64,000 bases of DNA, taken from positions 118,635-182,634 of the forward strand of contig JACPDX010000027.1 in assembly GCA_016183805.1 (NCBI GenBank), read 5' to 3'. The notes under the pieces are model-generated. The model worked only from the letters and a program-made list of their open reading frames with translations. It made no database searches and was not told the DNA's origin. Shown in pieces: positions 17,286 to 26,900 of this stretch (position 1 is its first letter; each line of letters opens with the position of its first letter). The position numbers and the translations under genes were made by a program. The stretch is from Bacteroidota bacterium. Its GTDB lineage: Bacteria > Bacteroidota > Bacteroidia > Flavobacteriales_E > Vicingaceae.

Positions 17286-18899
17286 TTAAAATCCAAAATT
17301 AATTCCTCCCGAAATGGTGGTTTGATTTCCTCTGTAAAACTCCGGAGTATAGTAATCGTTACCACTGATATTGCTCAAAGTTACTTTAGCGAAAATACAT
17401 CCGTCGTTAATAATTTCATATCGAAGAGCTCCTTCAATGGTCTGGTTTTTCCATACTACTTTTTCCATAAAGGGCAGTCCTTTTACATTAGCATTACCAT
17501 TTACTATCTCATAAACATGCTCAGGACCTTTTCGTGCAAGAGTGTAGGAGAGAGAGGCTTTCAATCCTCGCAATATCCGGAAACCGCCTTCAACATACAT
17601 TTCATCAGCATTTTCACCTAAATAATGACCTAAAGTATAACTGTTTGATGCATAAGTGGTCGACTCGATTTGGTGGCGATACGTCCATGGATTGGTGCGG
17701 GTATATTCAGCAATTAAATAGGTGTTTTGGATAGGAAAATTGTTTATTTTAAACCCAAATTTTGTACTAAAAATATTAGAACTATTATCTTTATCCATTA
17801 CTTTTCCAATGCTAATTTCATCAACATAAATAGCCGCATATAAATGAACATGTTTTATTTGACGAGAACTGATGTTCATAAACATTTGAGTATTTTGACC
17901 TAAGGAATTACTTCCTGCACTGTTGTAGGTATGGTCGACCGACTTATAAAACATTATGGGTATAAAGTAAAATGGTTTAACACCATCATCAGCATAAACG
18001 ATTGAATTTCCAATAGAAACATGTAAGTTTTTTAATGGTTTAAATGTGACCAAATTTGCTGCGATATTTTTATTTATATAAATTTCTCTTTTCTGTTGAT
18101 TAACTATAAAGATTCTACTGCTATCCAAAATATCGGAAACTAACCAGGAATGTGTATAATTTAACTCTAACCACTTCACAGGATTAATTTTAAAATCGAT
18201 ATAACCCACCGAAGGAGCCTTGTTAGAACGGATATTGGCTCCGTGATAATTATCGCCCCAAGTATAATTGTCTTTTACAATTCCTAATCTTCCCCATTTC
18301 CATGAATAATAAATACCTCCAAGCATTTCGCTATAATCGCTTCTTCCTCCTGTCTGACCTTGATTTAATTTGTAATTAGCTCCTTGAAGGGTTGTAATGT
18401 GATTTTCTGCTGATAAAATATTAGAAACGCCATTGTCTCTTAAACTTGCATAAAAACCAAAATGAGTACCAACCGAACCATAAAATTCACCACCATTCCA
18501 ATAATGAGAATATTGTCCTGTTTTATTCGTGGCATATTCAAAACCTAAAATAGGGTTTACTGTAAAGGTAAAAAGACTGTCTTTATAAAAGAACAAATCT
18601 TTTCGTTTTTTGAAATCGCCTTTTGGTTTAAACTCTTTATTAAAATCCTGAAAATAAAATGCCAATTCCTTTTGCTGGCGTTTATTTAGTGATGCTTGAT
18701 GTTCCTCAATTTCCTGTAATTTTTGAGCGATAAACATACGCGAATATGGTTTTACAGCAGAATTCAATTCAATGTATTTCATTTGAGCCATTTCATCTAA
18801 AAACTCATATACACTTGAGGTGTTTGGTTGTAAAATAACTTGCGACTTCATAGTTAAACATCCTATAAATAAGAGAAAAAGAAGTATTATTTTATTCAT
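17286..18899 (-). CDS. Wzi-like capsule assembly outer-membrane protein
   Basis: 537 residues with a signal peptide (cleaved near MKSQ). The bulk is an aromatic-rich beta-barrel: WNGGEFYGSVGTHFGFYASLRDNG, GGIYYSWKWGRLGIVKDNYTWG, and a C-terminal TTISGGINFGF ending in Phe, as outer-membrane barrels do. The pattern fits the Wzi/capsule-assembly family, which holds capsular polysaccharide at the surface. The neighbouring minus-strand sugar transferase and DUF354 genes support a polysaccharide role. A -7 box TATTTTTG (18919-18926) lies 20 bases before the start, so this gene has its own promoter. Confidence 0.7.
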   Translation of the reverse strand: MNKIILLFLLFIGCLTMKSQVILQPNTSSVYEFLDEMAQMKYIELNSAVKPYSRMFIAQKLQEIEEHQASLNKRQQKELAFYFQDFNKEFKPKGDFKKRKDLFFYKDSLFTFTVNPILGFEYATNKTGQYSHYWNGGEFYGSVGTHFGFYASLRDNGVSNILSAENHITTLQGANYKLNQGQTGGRSDYSEMLGGIYYSWKWGRLGIVKDNYTWGDNYHGANIRSNKAPSVGYIDFKINPVKWLELNYTHSWLVSDILDSSRIFIVNQQKREIYINKNIAANLVTFKPLKNLHVSIGNSIVYADDGVKPFYFIPIMFYKSVDHTYNSAGSNSLGQNTQMFMNISSRQIKHVHLYAAIYVDEISIGKVMDKDNSSNIFSTKFGFKINNFPIQNTYLIAEYTRTNPWTYRHQIESTTYASNSYTLGHYLGENADEMYVEGGFRILRGLKASLSYTLARKGPEHVYEIVNGNANVKGLPFMEKVVWKNQTIEGALRYEIINDGCIFAKVTLSNISGNDYYTPEFYRGNQTTISGGINFGF

Positions 18900-18918
18900 A
18901 ATTATTTGATATGGTTTT

Positions 18919-18926
18919 CAAAAATA
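18919..18926 (-). promoter_or_regulatory. -7 promoter box of the Wzi-like gene
   Basis: The minus strand reads TATTTTTG, an exact TAnnTTTG match, 20 bases before the ATG at 18899. Confidence 0.5.
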
Positions 18927-18960
18927 ATCAATCTTAATTTTTGTTGTTTCTTTATTTTTA

Positions 18961-18990
18961 AACCTACAGGTTTCAAAAACCTGTTAGATT
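18961..18990. repeat. ACAGGTTT hairpin repeat
   Basis: ACAGGTTT (18966-18973) and AAACCTGT (18977-18984) form an 8-bp hairpin just after the sugar-transferase stop. It resembles the AACCTGTCAGGTTT-type intergenic repeats of this phylum and may also act as a weak terminator. Confidence 0.5.
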
Positions 18991-18997
18991 TGTATTA

Positions 18998-20032
18998 TCA
19001 ATTACTTCTTGCACTATTAAATAAAATATTGGTGGTGGCTTTAAAAAAATATTTTAAATCGGTATTAAAGGGATGATTTTTATAGGCATCAATGTAGCTT
19101 ATTTCCGATTTCATAATTTCTTCTAAAGTATTTGGTAAATCAGCATAAAAAGGTGGAATTAAACCCGGTTTTACTTCTTTTCTTTTTGCTTTTAATTCTT
19201 CAGAATAAAGACTTAAATACTGATTACTCAATGGGCGGACTCCTACCAATTTAAGCTGCCCTTTAAAAAGATTAACCAACATAGGTAACTCATCAATCCA
19301 TAATTTTCTCAAAATTCTCCCCCACGAAGTAATTCTGAAGTCATTGTTAAATTTTCCTCCTTTTTGAAGGTTACTTATTTTATAAATATATTCTTGCAAA
19401 TATTCTGCATACGGGTGCATGGTTCTTATTTTATACACCGTAATTGTTTTTCCGTTTTTACCAATTCTATTCATCTTAAACAAAATACTAAATCGAGGTT
19501 CTTTAACGCAATCTACCATTTTTACTTTTTTCACTACAAAATAATTGATGTTATCAATTTCACATTCGTCGATAATTTCAAAACCACAATATGCCAATCT
19601 ACCAAGAGCTTCAGCTCTCGATAACACTTGATTTCTTCCTGCTGTAACAAAAAAATAAAGCCATTTGGTCATCCACAATTTTGAAAAAACCCGTTTAAAA
19701 ACAAAGTCGAAAAAGTAATAAATTTGGGCAAATACCACTGGATATTTTTTATACAATCTCTTTCTCCGTTCAATTTTTGTTTCTACACAACCTATAAAAA
19801 TTCCGTTATCGTTTAATTTCTGGTTAACTACTTTAAAAAACTCGTTTATTTTATTGATGTCATTAATCTTATTCAAATTAACAATTCCCATTTTTTGATC
19901 TGAAATTTTAAGAATATTGAATTTGGTAGTTGTTTTAACAACTTCAATATCATTATTTTCAATATTTAAAAAGTTTGAAATATAGCTATATGCTTTCTCT
20001 CCCTGTTCCGCTATTATTATCCCTTTATTCAT
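18998..20032 (-). CDS. Sugar transferase (undecaprenyl-phosphate glycosyl-1-phosphate type), divergent
   Basis: 344 residues. The C-terminal ~170 residues carry the bacterial sugar-transferase core: FKMNRIGKNGKTITVYKIRTMHP, ITSWGRILRKLWIDELPMLVN and LKLVGVRPLS. This family transfers a sugar-phosphate onto a lipid carrier to begin polysaccharide synthesis. The N-terminal half looks like a degenerate nucleotide-binding fold (IIIAEQGEKAYSYISNFL). The strong membrane helices usual in the family are reduced to one hydrophobic stretch (WLYFFVTAG). The 15-base gap to the upstream DUF354 gene suggests an operon. Confidence 0.75.
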   Translation of the reverse strand: MNKGIIIAEQGEKAYSYISNFLNIENNDIEVVKTTTKFNILKISDQKMGIVNLNKINDINKINEFFKVVNQKLNDNGIFIGCVETKIERRKRLYKKYPVVFAQIYYFFDFVFKRVFSKLWMTKWLYFFVTAGRNQVLSRAEALGRLAYCGFEIIDECEIDNINYFVVKKVKMVDCVKEPRFSILFKMNRIGKNGKTITVYKIRTMHPYAEYLQEYIYKISNLQKGGKFNNDFRITSWGRILRKLWIDELPMLVNLFKGQLKLVGVRPLSNQYLSLYSEELKAKRKEVKPGLIPPFYADLPNTLEEIMKSEISYIDAYKNHPFNTDLKYFFKATTNILFNSARSN

Positions 20033-20047
20033 CTTCTTTAAAAGTAG

Positions 20048-21109
20048 CTATTTCTTCTTATTTTTCATAAAATAATCTGTCCAGAATTCAACAACATCTA
20101 TACAATCGTTTAACATCACTTCTTTCCGTTGACTAAACACTTTTTTAATGGATTTATGTTTAAGTAATTCATCCACTTTTTCAAAAAGTGCATTTACATG
20201 ATTGGTTGGTATTCCAAATGTTAATTGATATTTATGTTCTAATTCTTCCAAATAACTTAATTTACCCACAAAATCATTAAACCTTATTGAAGGTGTCCCT
20301 AATACAGCAGCCTCTGCTGCCATGGTTTGGCTATCACCAATATACATTTGTGCATAATACAATGCATGGTGCATGTTTTTGGGATGAATTTTTATACGGT
20401 AAGGTTCTAATTCGGGTTCAAGTTTTCGCTCGGAGGTTATATAAACCCGACCGAATGGTGCTAATTGGTCTATTAGTTTCTTTGCTATAGATAAATTTAT
20501 TCCTTTTTTACCTTTATCGTGATGAGCTGTTAGTTCAGCAAATCGTATAATAAAGTAGTTTTCATCTTCTGTAAACAGCTCTTTTATTTTAGTTTTATCC
20601 GGGGTAAAATAATTGGGATGTAAATACGCTAATTCATGATAACCTTGATAGCCCACTTTTTTATTATTATAAGGCGAAACATCACAGCAATTAGGAGCTA
20701 AAACGGCTGTTGCGTATTTAATACCAAAATTGGTAAAAAGAGGAACTTCCTTGGCATCGTCTTCATTTAAAATAACTGCCGGAATTTGCATTAATTTTCC
20801 AATGTGTGTTATAGCAATATCCGTTCCGATAAGCATTTTTGGTCTGTATTTTAGCACCACCTTCAACAAAACCAATTCACGCTTTAATACCGTTGATATT
20901 AATGAAAGTTTTCTTTTCTCTTTTTTTGTTTTTATAAAAATGATTTGATAAGGCAATCCGTCCAGCAAATCAAACAACACATCTTTTCCACGAGCAACCA
21001 AGATAATATGAAATCCTTTTTCGGATAGCTTTTTTATTACCACAGAAATGTTGTGATAATGTGCCGGATGTCCTAAATAAAAAAGTAGTGTTTCTTTCGG
21101 GCTAATCAT
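20048..21109 (-). CDS. DUF354 glycosyltransferase-like protein
   Basis: 353 residues from the ATG at 21109. A longer frame starts at a TTG three codons upstream. The N-terminus LLFYLGHPAHYHNISVVIKKL and the segments KPMLIGTDIAITHIGKL, LNEDDAKEVPLFTNFG and MYIGDSQTMAAEAAVLGTPSIRF match DUF354, a GT-B-like family related to UDP-GlcNAc 2-epimerase and MurG folds and found in polysaccharide clusters. Substrate unknown. It is soluble and lies next to the sugar transferase on the same strand. Confidence 0.78.
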   Translation of the reverse strand: MISPKETLLFYLGHPAHYHNISVVIKKLSEKGFHIILVARGKDVLFDLLDGLPYQIIFIKTKKEKRKLSLISTVLKRELVLLKVVLKYRPKMLIGTDIAITHIGKLMQIPAVILNEDDAKEVPLFTNFGIKYATAVLAPNCCDVSPYNNKKVGYQGYHELAYLHPNYFTPDKTKIKELFTEDENYFIIRFAELTAHHDKGKKGINLSIAKKLIDQLAPFGRVYITSERKLEPELEPYRIKIHPKNMHHALYYAQMYIGDSQTMAAEAAVLGTPSIRFNDFVGKLSYLEELEHKYQLTFGIPTNHVNALFEKVDELLKHKSIKKVFSQRKEVMLNDCIDVVEFWTDYFMKNKKK

Positions 21110-21186
21110 AGCTGTCAATAGTAGTAAAAATCAAGGAAATCTCTAAGTTTTTCTTGAAAAGTAATTAACTGCAACGGGTTTAAAAA

Positions 21187-22344
21187 CTATTTTTTGGAAA
21201 CAGTTAATTCGGTTAACGCCAACAGCATCCATGCCTGAGACCAACGCATAAACGGGGTTTTAATGGTATAAAAAGGATATTTTTTGTAATAAAAATACCC
21301 GTTTTTATTTTGCATATTTTGAATAGTCCATATTGCAATTGTTTCAGCAAAATTGGTATATTTATCTGATAAATACGATAATCTAGTCAAAGTGATAATC
21401 CCTTGCGATTGGTTGTGAATCTCAACAGGAGATTCGGTTGGAACTCTAAAAATGGATTGTCCGTTTTGTTTGAACTGCTTGGTATAATAATATTCGACAC
21501 CTGATTTTAATGCGTTCAAATAAACTTTATTTTCACCACAGTATTGATTCACATAATGAATGGAGTCTAATATGTACCCCTGATGAAAATCAATTTGAAT
21601 TCGTTCCTTTCCTGTTTTTATGTCAATACTGTAATTCCAATGCCCATCTTTTTGCTGGTAAGCAATGGTAAAATCAGTCATTTTTTGAGCTAACTCTTTA
21701 TAATTGTTTTCGTTGGTCAAATAAAACAACCGAGCAAATAATTCGGCTCCCAACATGTTAGCGTTATAACAACAGTCTACTGCTTGAGTGCTATAACTCA
21801 CACAATATCCTTTCTCATTTTTAGTCCAAGTCAATTGGTTTTGAATAAAATCGCCAATACTTTTTAGTACCTCAATAGCTTTTTGGTTTTGAGTTGCTTG
21901 ATAATATTCAAAAATTCCTTTTGCAATAAAACCGCTTACCACAATGGTTGGCGAATATTTTTTTAAAAACTTCACGGGGCTAGCCCAATCAAAGTTGTAT
22001 CCCCAGCAAAATTCATCGTAACCTTTGGCCCTGTTTTCCAACAACCAATTAAAGAAAAACTCCATTTTTTGAAGTGTTTCTTCATTTTTCTCCTGCTGGT
22101 ATTGCAATGAATAAGCATGCAGAAACAACCCCATTGCTTTTGGGTTATGAGCTTTTTTAATTCCTAGTAACTTACGGATGTTAAATGGGTTTCTTTTTTG
22201 AAATTGAATGGCTAAAATCGGTCCCCATTTACCTAACCAATGAAATGGAATTGTAGCGTTTAACGTATCGTAAGGGTCGTATCCTTTAAAGTTTTCGGAT
22301 TCGATGCAGTGCTTCAAATTATTAAGGGATAGTTTTAAAGTCAT
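21187..22344 (-). CDS. Alpha/alpha-toroid (six-hairpin glycosidase-like) protein
   Basis: 385 residues, no signal peptide. It is built of repeated helical hairpins rich in aromatic residues (YDEFCWGYNFDWASPVKFL, VVSGFIAKGIFEYYQ, DCCYNANMLGAELFARLFYL, QIDFHQGYILDSIHYVNQY, MRWSQAWMLLALTEL). This is the pattern of alpha/alpha-barrel enzymes that act on uronic-acid or amino-sugar polysaccharides, and of prenyltransferase-like toroids. No catalytic residues can be assigned. Such proteins near capsule genes are sometimes mis-annotated as aminolevulinate dehydratase. The context (DUF354, sugar transferase, Wzi-like) suggests polysaccharide modification. Confidence 0.6.
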   Translation of the reverse strand: MTLKLSLNNLKHCIESENFKGYDPYDTLNATIPFHWLGKWGPILAIQFQKRNPFNIRKLLGIKKAHNPKAMGLFLHAYSLQYQQEKNEETLQKMEFFFNWLLENRAKGYDEFCWGYNFDWASPVKFLKKYSPTIVVSGFIAKGIFEYYQATQNQKAIEVLKSIGDFIQNQLTWTKNEKGYCVSYSTQAVDCCYNANMLGAELFARLFYLTNENNYKELAQKMTDFTIAYQQKDGHWNYSIDIKTGKERIQIDFHQGYILDSIHYVNQYCGENKVYLNALKSGVEYYYTKQFKQNGQSIFRVPTESPVEIHNQSQGIITLTRLSYLSDKYTNFAETIAIWTIQNMQNKNGYFYYKKYPFYTIKTPFMRWSQAWMLLALTELTVSKK

Positions 22345-22448
22345 AAAGAATTTATTTTATCCCAAGAAAAAAATTGAGTATTAAATTGTGTTCTTGATTC
22401 GTCACCTCCATACACCACATATAGTATTTTTCTTTTTCAAAACTCACG

Positions 22449-23765
22449 TTATTTTAAAATAATGGTTACACGTACTTTTTTTGTTTTTAGTTTACTGTTA
22501 TCAACTAATTGAACCAACTGAGTTGCTTTTTTGGTGTCTATTGCTACAAAAGCGCAATCCTGCTTTATTTCAATCATGCCAATTTCATTTTGAGTTAAAT
22601 GACCTTGTTTACAGCACCATCCGGCAATATCGCCTTTCGATATTTTGTCTTTTCGTCCGCCCGAAATGTAAACCGTAACCCATTTTGATGGAGAGGGTAT
22701 CGGTGCAGTTTTTAGCTCTTCAATTTCGGCATCCTTAATAAAATCGGGCAACAATTCGTTTTTCCATTTTAGCACATACGCTGTTCCATCGCTGTTCATT
22801 CGAGCTGTTCGTCCGTTTCTATGAATAAATTCTTCATTTCTGTGTGGTAACTGAAAGTGGATAATAAATTTTAACTCGGGAATATCTAGTCCACGAGCAG
22901 CTAAATCTGTCGCAACAAGTACTTGATGTGTTCCGTTTCTAAATTTCATTAAAGCTCGTTCTCTATCTATTTGTTCCATACCACCAAAAAAACAACCGTG
23001 AGCAACATAGTTTTCAGTTAAAAAATTGCTTACTTCTTGAATGGTATCTTTAAAGTTGCAAAAAATAATTCCAGGCTCATTTCCAATGTGGCAGAGCATA
23101 TCCAAAAGTGTGCCGAGTTTATCTTTAGTTGGAGAAACAACTATTTTTATCTTTAATTGAGGAGTTCCTTCCTCCAAATAATTGATGTATGTTGGATGTT
23201 TCAAACCAACAAATTCAGGAATATTTATTTTTTGAGTGGCAGAAGTTAAAATTCTTTTTTTAACGTTTGGTAGCCCTTCAATAATTTCACGCATTTCATT
23301 TTCAAAACCCACTTCGAGCGATTTGTCAAATTCATCCAACACCAAGGTTTTAATAAATTCGGTCGAAAAACTGTCTCTAAAAATACGGTCGGCAACCCTG
23401 CCAGGTGTTCCAATTAAAATGGCAGGGCGGTGTTTTAAATCTATTTTATCTTTAGACCCCGCTCTACCACCATATACAGCATTTACTTTAAAACCTGTAC
23501 CCATTTCTCGCACCACTTGCTCAATTTGCATGGCTAATTCTCTGGTTGGAACCAAAATCAACACTTGAATTTCAACACCATTGATATTCAAATCGGAAAT
23601 TATTGGCAACAAAAAAGCCAAAGTTTTACCGGAACCCGTTGGCGATAATAATACCACATCAGATGTTGAAGAAATAACTGTTTGGGCTTCCTCTTGCATA
23701 GCATTGAGGTGTTCAATATTCAGTTTGCTTAGAATATTTGATTGAGTTTTTATCGTAGCAGCCAT
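22449..23765 (-). CDS. DbpA-like DEAD-box RNA helicase
   Basis: 438 residues. Helicase motifs are in order: SPTGSGKTLAFLLP (Walker A), LVPTRELAMQIE, VLDEFDKS (DEFD in place of DEAD), LTSATQ, IIFCNFKD, LVATDLAARGLDIPE and HRNGRTARM. The C-terminal ~75 residues (WVTVYISGGRKDKISKGDIAGWCCKQG...) match the DbpA RNA-binding domain, which in E. coli targets 23S rRNA hairpin 92. It is probably a 50S assembly helicase. Monocistronic, transcribed away from the activase gene. Confidence 0.88.
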   Translation of the reverse strand: MAATIKTQSNILSKLNIEHLNAMQEEAQTVISSTSDVVLLSPTGSGKTLAFLLPIISDLNINGVEIQVLILVPTRELAMQIEQVVREMGTGFKVNAVYGGRAGSKDKIDLKHRPAILIGTPGRVADRIFRDSFSTEFIKTLVLDEFDKSLEVGFENEMREIIEGLPNVKKRILTSATQKINIPEFVGLKHPTYINYLEEGTPQLKIKIVVSPTKDKLGTLLDMLCHIGNEPGIIFCNFKDTIQEVSNFLTENYVAHGCFFGGMEQIDRERALMKFRNGTHQVLVATDLAARGLDIPELKFIIHFQLPHRNEEFIHRNGRTARMNSDGTAYVLKWKNELLPDFIKDAEIEELKTAPIPSPSKWVTVYISGGRKDKISKGDIAGWCCKQGHLTQNEIGMIEIKQDCAFVAIDTKKATQLVQLVDNSKLKTKKVRVTIILK

Positions 23766-23873
23766 GTCGCAAAGGTAGCTTAAAATAAATTTGATACGAT
23801 GAGATAAACGGTAAACGAAGAAATTTCTTTATCGAAATACACCCCAAAACATCCTATATAATGAATAATCGAC

Positions 23874-23909
23874 GACATAAATCACCGAAATAATGTGATT
23901 TATGTCATA
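23874..23909 (+). promoter_or_regulatory. CRP/FNR-like operator dyad upstream of the activase gene
   Basis: GACATAAATCAC (23874-23885) and GTGATTTATGTC (23895-23906) form a perfect 12-bp inverted repeat. The right arm is contained in TGTGATTTATGTCATA (23894-23909), which fits the CRP/FNR-family pattern TGTGA-N6-TCA. The left arm is a near copy in inverse orientation. It lies 64 bases before the ATG of the activase gene and about 25 bases before a -7-like box. The specific regulator is not known. Confidence 0.55.
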
Positions 23910-23930
23910 AAAATTAGTGAATAAAACCCT

Positions 23931-23938
23931 TAATCTTG
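23931..23938 (+). promoter_or_regulatory. Possible -7 box of the activase operon
   Basis: TAATCTTG matches TAnnTTTG at all but one position. It would place the start of transcription near 23943, putting the CRP/FNR-like box centre at about -41 to -42, the classical position for class II activation. Inference only. Confidence 0.4.
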
Positions 23939-23972
23939 TATAAACCTGATTTTCAAAAATTTAACAAACTGT

Positions 23973-26900
23973 ATGATTGATATCAAAAACCTTATAATTG
24001 GATTGGATGTGGGTTCTACTACTGTAAAAGCTGTAGTTATGGATAAAAACAGTCAGGAGGTTTTATGGAAAGACTATCAAAGGCACGAGACCAAACAACC
24101 CGAAAAGGTGCTTGCTTTTCTAAAAGTTATTGAAACTAAATTTTCGGAAATTAGCGAACACACTCAAATTTTTATGACGGGCTCGGGCTCTGCAAATATT
24201 TCGCCTTTACTAAATGCAAAATTTGTTCAGGAAGTAAATGCAGTAAGTCTTTCGGTAGAGAAATTTCACCCTGACACAGGTTCGGTAATTGAGTTGGGCG
24301 GACAAGATGCAAAAATTATTATTTGGCAAGTTGACCCAAAATCGGGAGAAAAAAGAAAACTGCCGAGTATGAACGATAAATGTGCCGGAGGAACCGGGGC
24401 AGTTATCGACAAAATTTGTACTAAACTTCAAATTAAAACCGAAGATTTAGTAAAGATTAAATACAAAGGAACCAAATTACATCCGGTTGCCGGAAAATGT
24501 GGTGTTTTTGCGGAGACTGACATTAATGGTTTACAAAAACAAGGGGTAAACGCTCAGGAATTGATGGCTTCGCTTTTTGAAGCCATTGTGCAACAAAATC
24601 TTTCTGTTTTAACTCGAGGAAACACTTTGCTTCCTAAAGTTTTATTATTAGGTGGTCCAAACACTTTTATTCCGGCAATGAAAGAAGCCTGGGTAGAAAA
24701 TATTCCAAAAATATGGGCAGAAAGAGAAACCAATCTTGGAAAATGTACAAACCCCGAAGAATTAATTTATGTACCTGAAAATGCAGAATATTATGCCGCA
24801 ATTGGTGCTGTTTTATACGGATTAGAAGAGCCTTCAACGGTTGGTATTTATAAAGGTTATGAAGAGTTAACCAAATTTATTGATGGTGGAAGATTAGCAA
24901 ATCTTTCCGGTGGGAGTTGTGATGTTGGGCTGGTAAAAGATGTTGCAGAATTAGAAGAATTTACTAAAAACTATGCTGTTTCAACACCCGATTATCCTAT
25001 CTATAAAAAAGGAGAAGTAGTACAAGCTTGGTTGGGGATTGACGGCGGTTCTACTTCTACCAAAGGAGTGTTAATTGACAAAGATAAAAATTTAATTGCT
25101 GAGGCTTACGGTCTATCTAAAGGGAACCCTATTCCTGATACCATTGAAATGATTAAAAACCTACAACATACCATTGAAAAAGAAGGAGCCATATTAGCTA
25201 TTCAAGGAGTGGGAACAACAGGTTATGCAAAAGACATGCTCAAGGAAACTTTTGGTGCCGATGTTGCTTTGGTTGAAACTGTTGCCCATGCCGAAGCAGC
25301 TTTGCATTATTATAAAGATACCGATGTTTTAATTGATGTTGGAGGGCAAGACATCAAAGTTATTTTTATAAAAAACGGTATGGTCAGCGATTTTAAATTA
25401 AATACTCAATGCAGTGCTGGTAATGGTTATTTTTTGCAAAATACTGCCGATAAATTCGGTGTTCAAATTCAAAATTACGCCGATGAAGCTTTTAAAGCTA
25501 CCATCACACCGATATTTAGCTATGGATGTGCAGTTTTTATGGAATCCGACATTGTAAATTTTCAGCGTTTAGGATGGCAATCAAAAGAAATAATGGCAGG
25601 ATTAGCCAAAGTATTACCCAAAAATATTTGGTTGTATGTGGTTCAAGAACCTAATCTAGGCAAATTTGGTAAAAACTTTGTGTTACAAGGTGGAACTCAA
25701 AAAAATTTAGCAGCAGTAAAAGCTCAAGTAGATTACATCAAAACCAGAGTTAAAGATGCCAATGTAAAAGTTCATCAATATTGTGGTGTTTCTGGAGCTA
25801 TTGGAGCTGCTTTTGAAGCTTTAACAGTAACCAAAAATAAAACCACTTCATTTATAGGTTTAGAGCAAACCAAACAATTAACCTATAAAACTACGAGAGG
25901 AGAAACAACCCGTTGCAATTTTTGCAGTAATCTTTGTGTAAGAACATTTATTGAGTCGGAAACACCTTCAGGAAAAGAAGCTCGTTTTATTGTTGCATCG
26001 TGCGAAAAAGGTACTGTTACTGATAAGAATGAGATGAAAGCTATTGTTGCCAAACAAAAAGCACAAGCTAAAAACAATCCTAACGTAGTTTCTTTTTCGG
26101 CTAAAAGAGTTTTTAAAACATTTAACCCCGATGTTATTGCTAAAGCAGACTCTACATTTTTTGGAAAAAAAAAGTTTGTCAAAACTCTCGATAAACGAAA
26201 GAATACTGTAATTGGGATGCCCCGAGTTTTAAACATGTATTCTTATGCACCATTTTTTAGAACTTATTTTGAAGCCTTAGGGTTTACAAAAATAGTCTGG
26301 TCTAGTTTTACCGATGGTGAGATGTATAAAATGGGAAGTAAACGAGGTTCTATAGACCCTTGTTATCCTTCAAAGGTAGCTGTTTCGCACATTCACGATT
26401 TAATTTTTTCGAATAAAAAAGTAGACTATATCTATTATCCAACCTTTATTAATTTAAAAGAAGATTTTGTAAATACCGTTGGTTCATGTGCTTGCCCGAC
26501 AGTGCAATCGGCAAGTAACATTTGTAAAGCAGCATTTACCAAAGAAACCAACGAGTTTAATAAAAAGAACATTACTTACATTGATGATGCCATTAATTTT
26601 TTAGAACCCAACTTTGTAGTTAAACAACTCTACACCACTTTTTCGCCCCACTTTTCGATAGGAAAAGAAGAAAATGCCTTAGCTGCAAAAGAAGCGTTTA
26701 AAGCCATGGATAATTATTTTGAGGAATTAAAAATGAACTCTCGAAAAATTCTTCATAATTTAGTGAAAAACAACAAAGTGGGTTTGTTAATGTTGGGTCG
26801 TCCTTATCATAACGACCCCGGTTTAAATCATGGTATATTAGATTTAATCCAACAAAAAGGGTATCCTATTTTAAGCATGGAATCGTTGCCTGATAATGAA

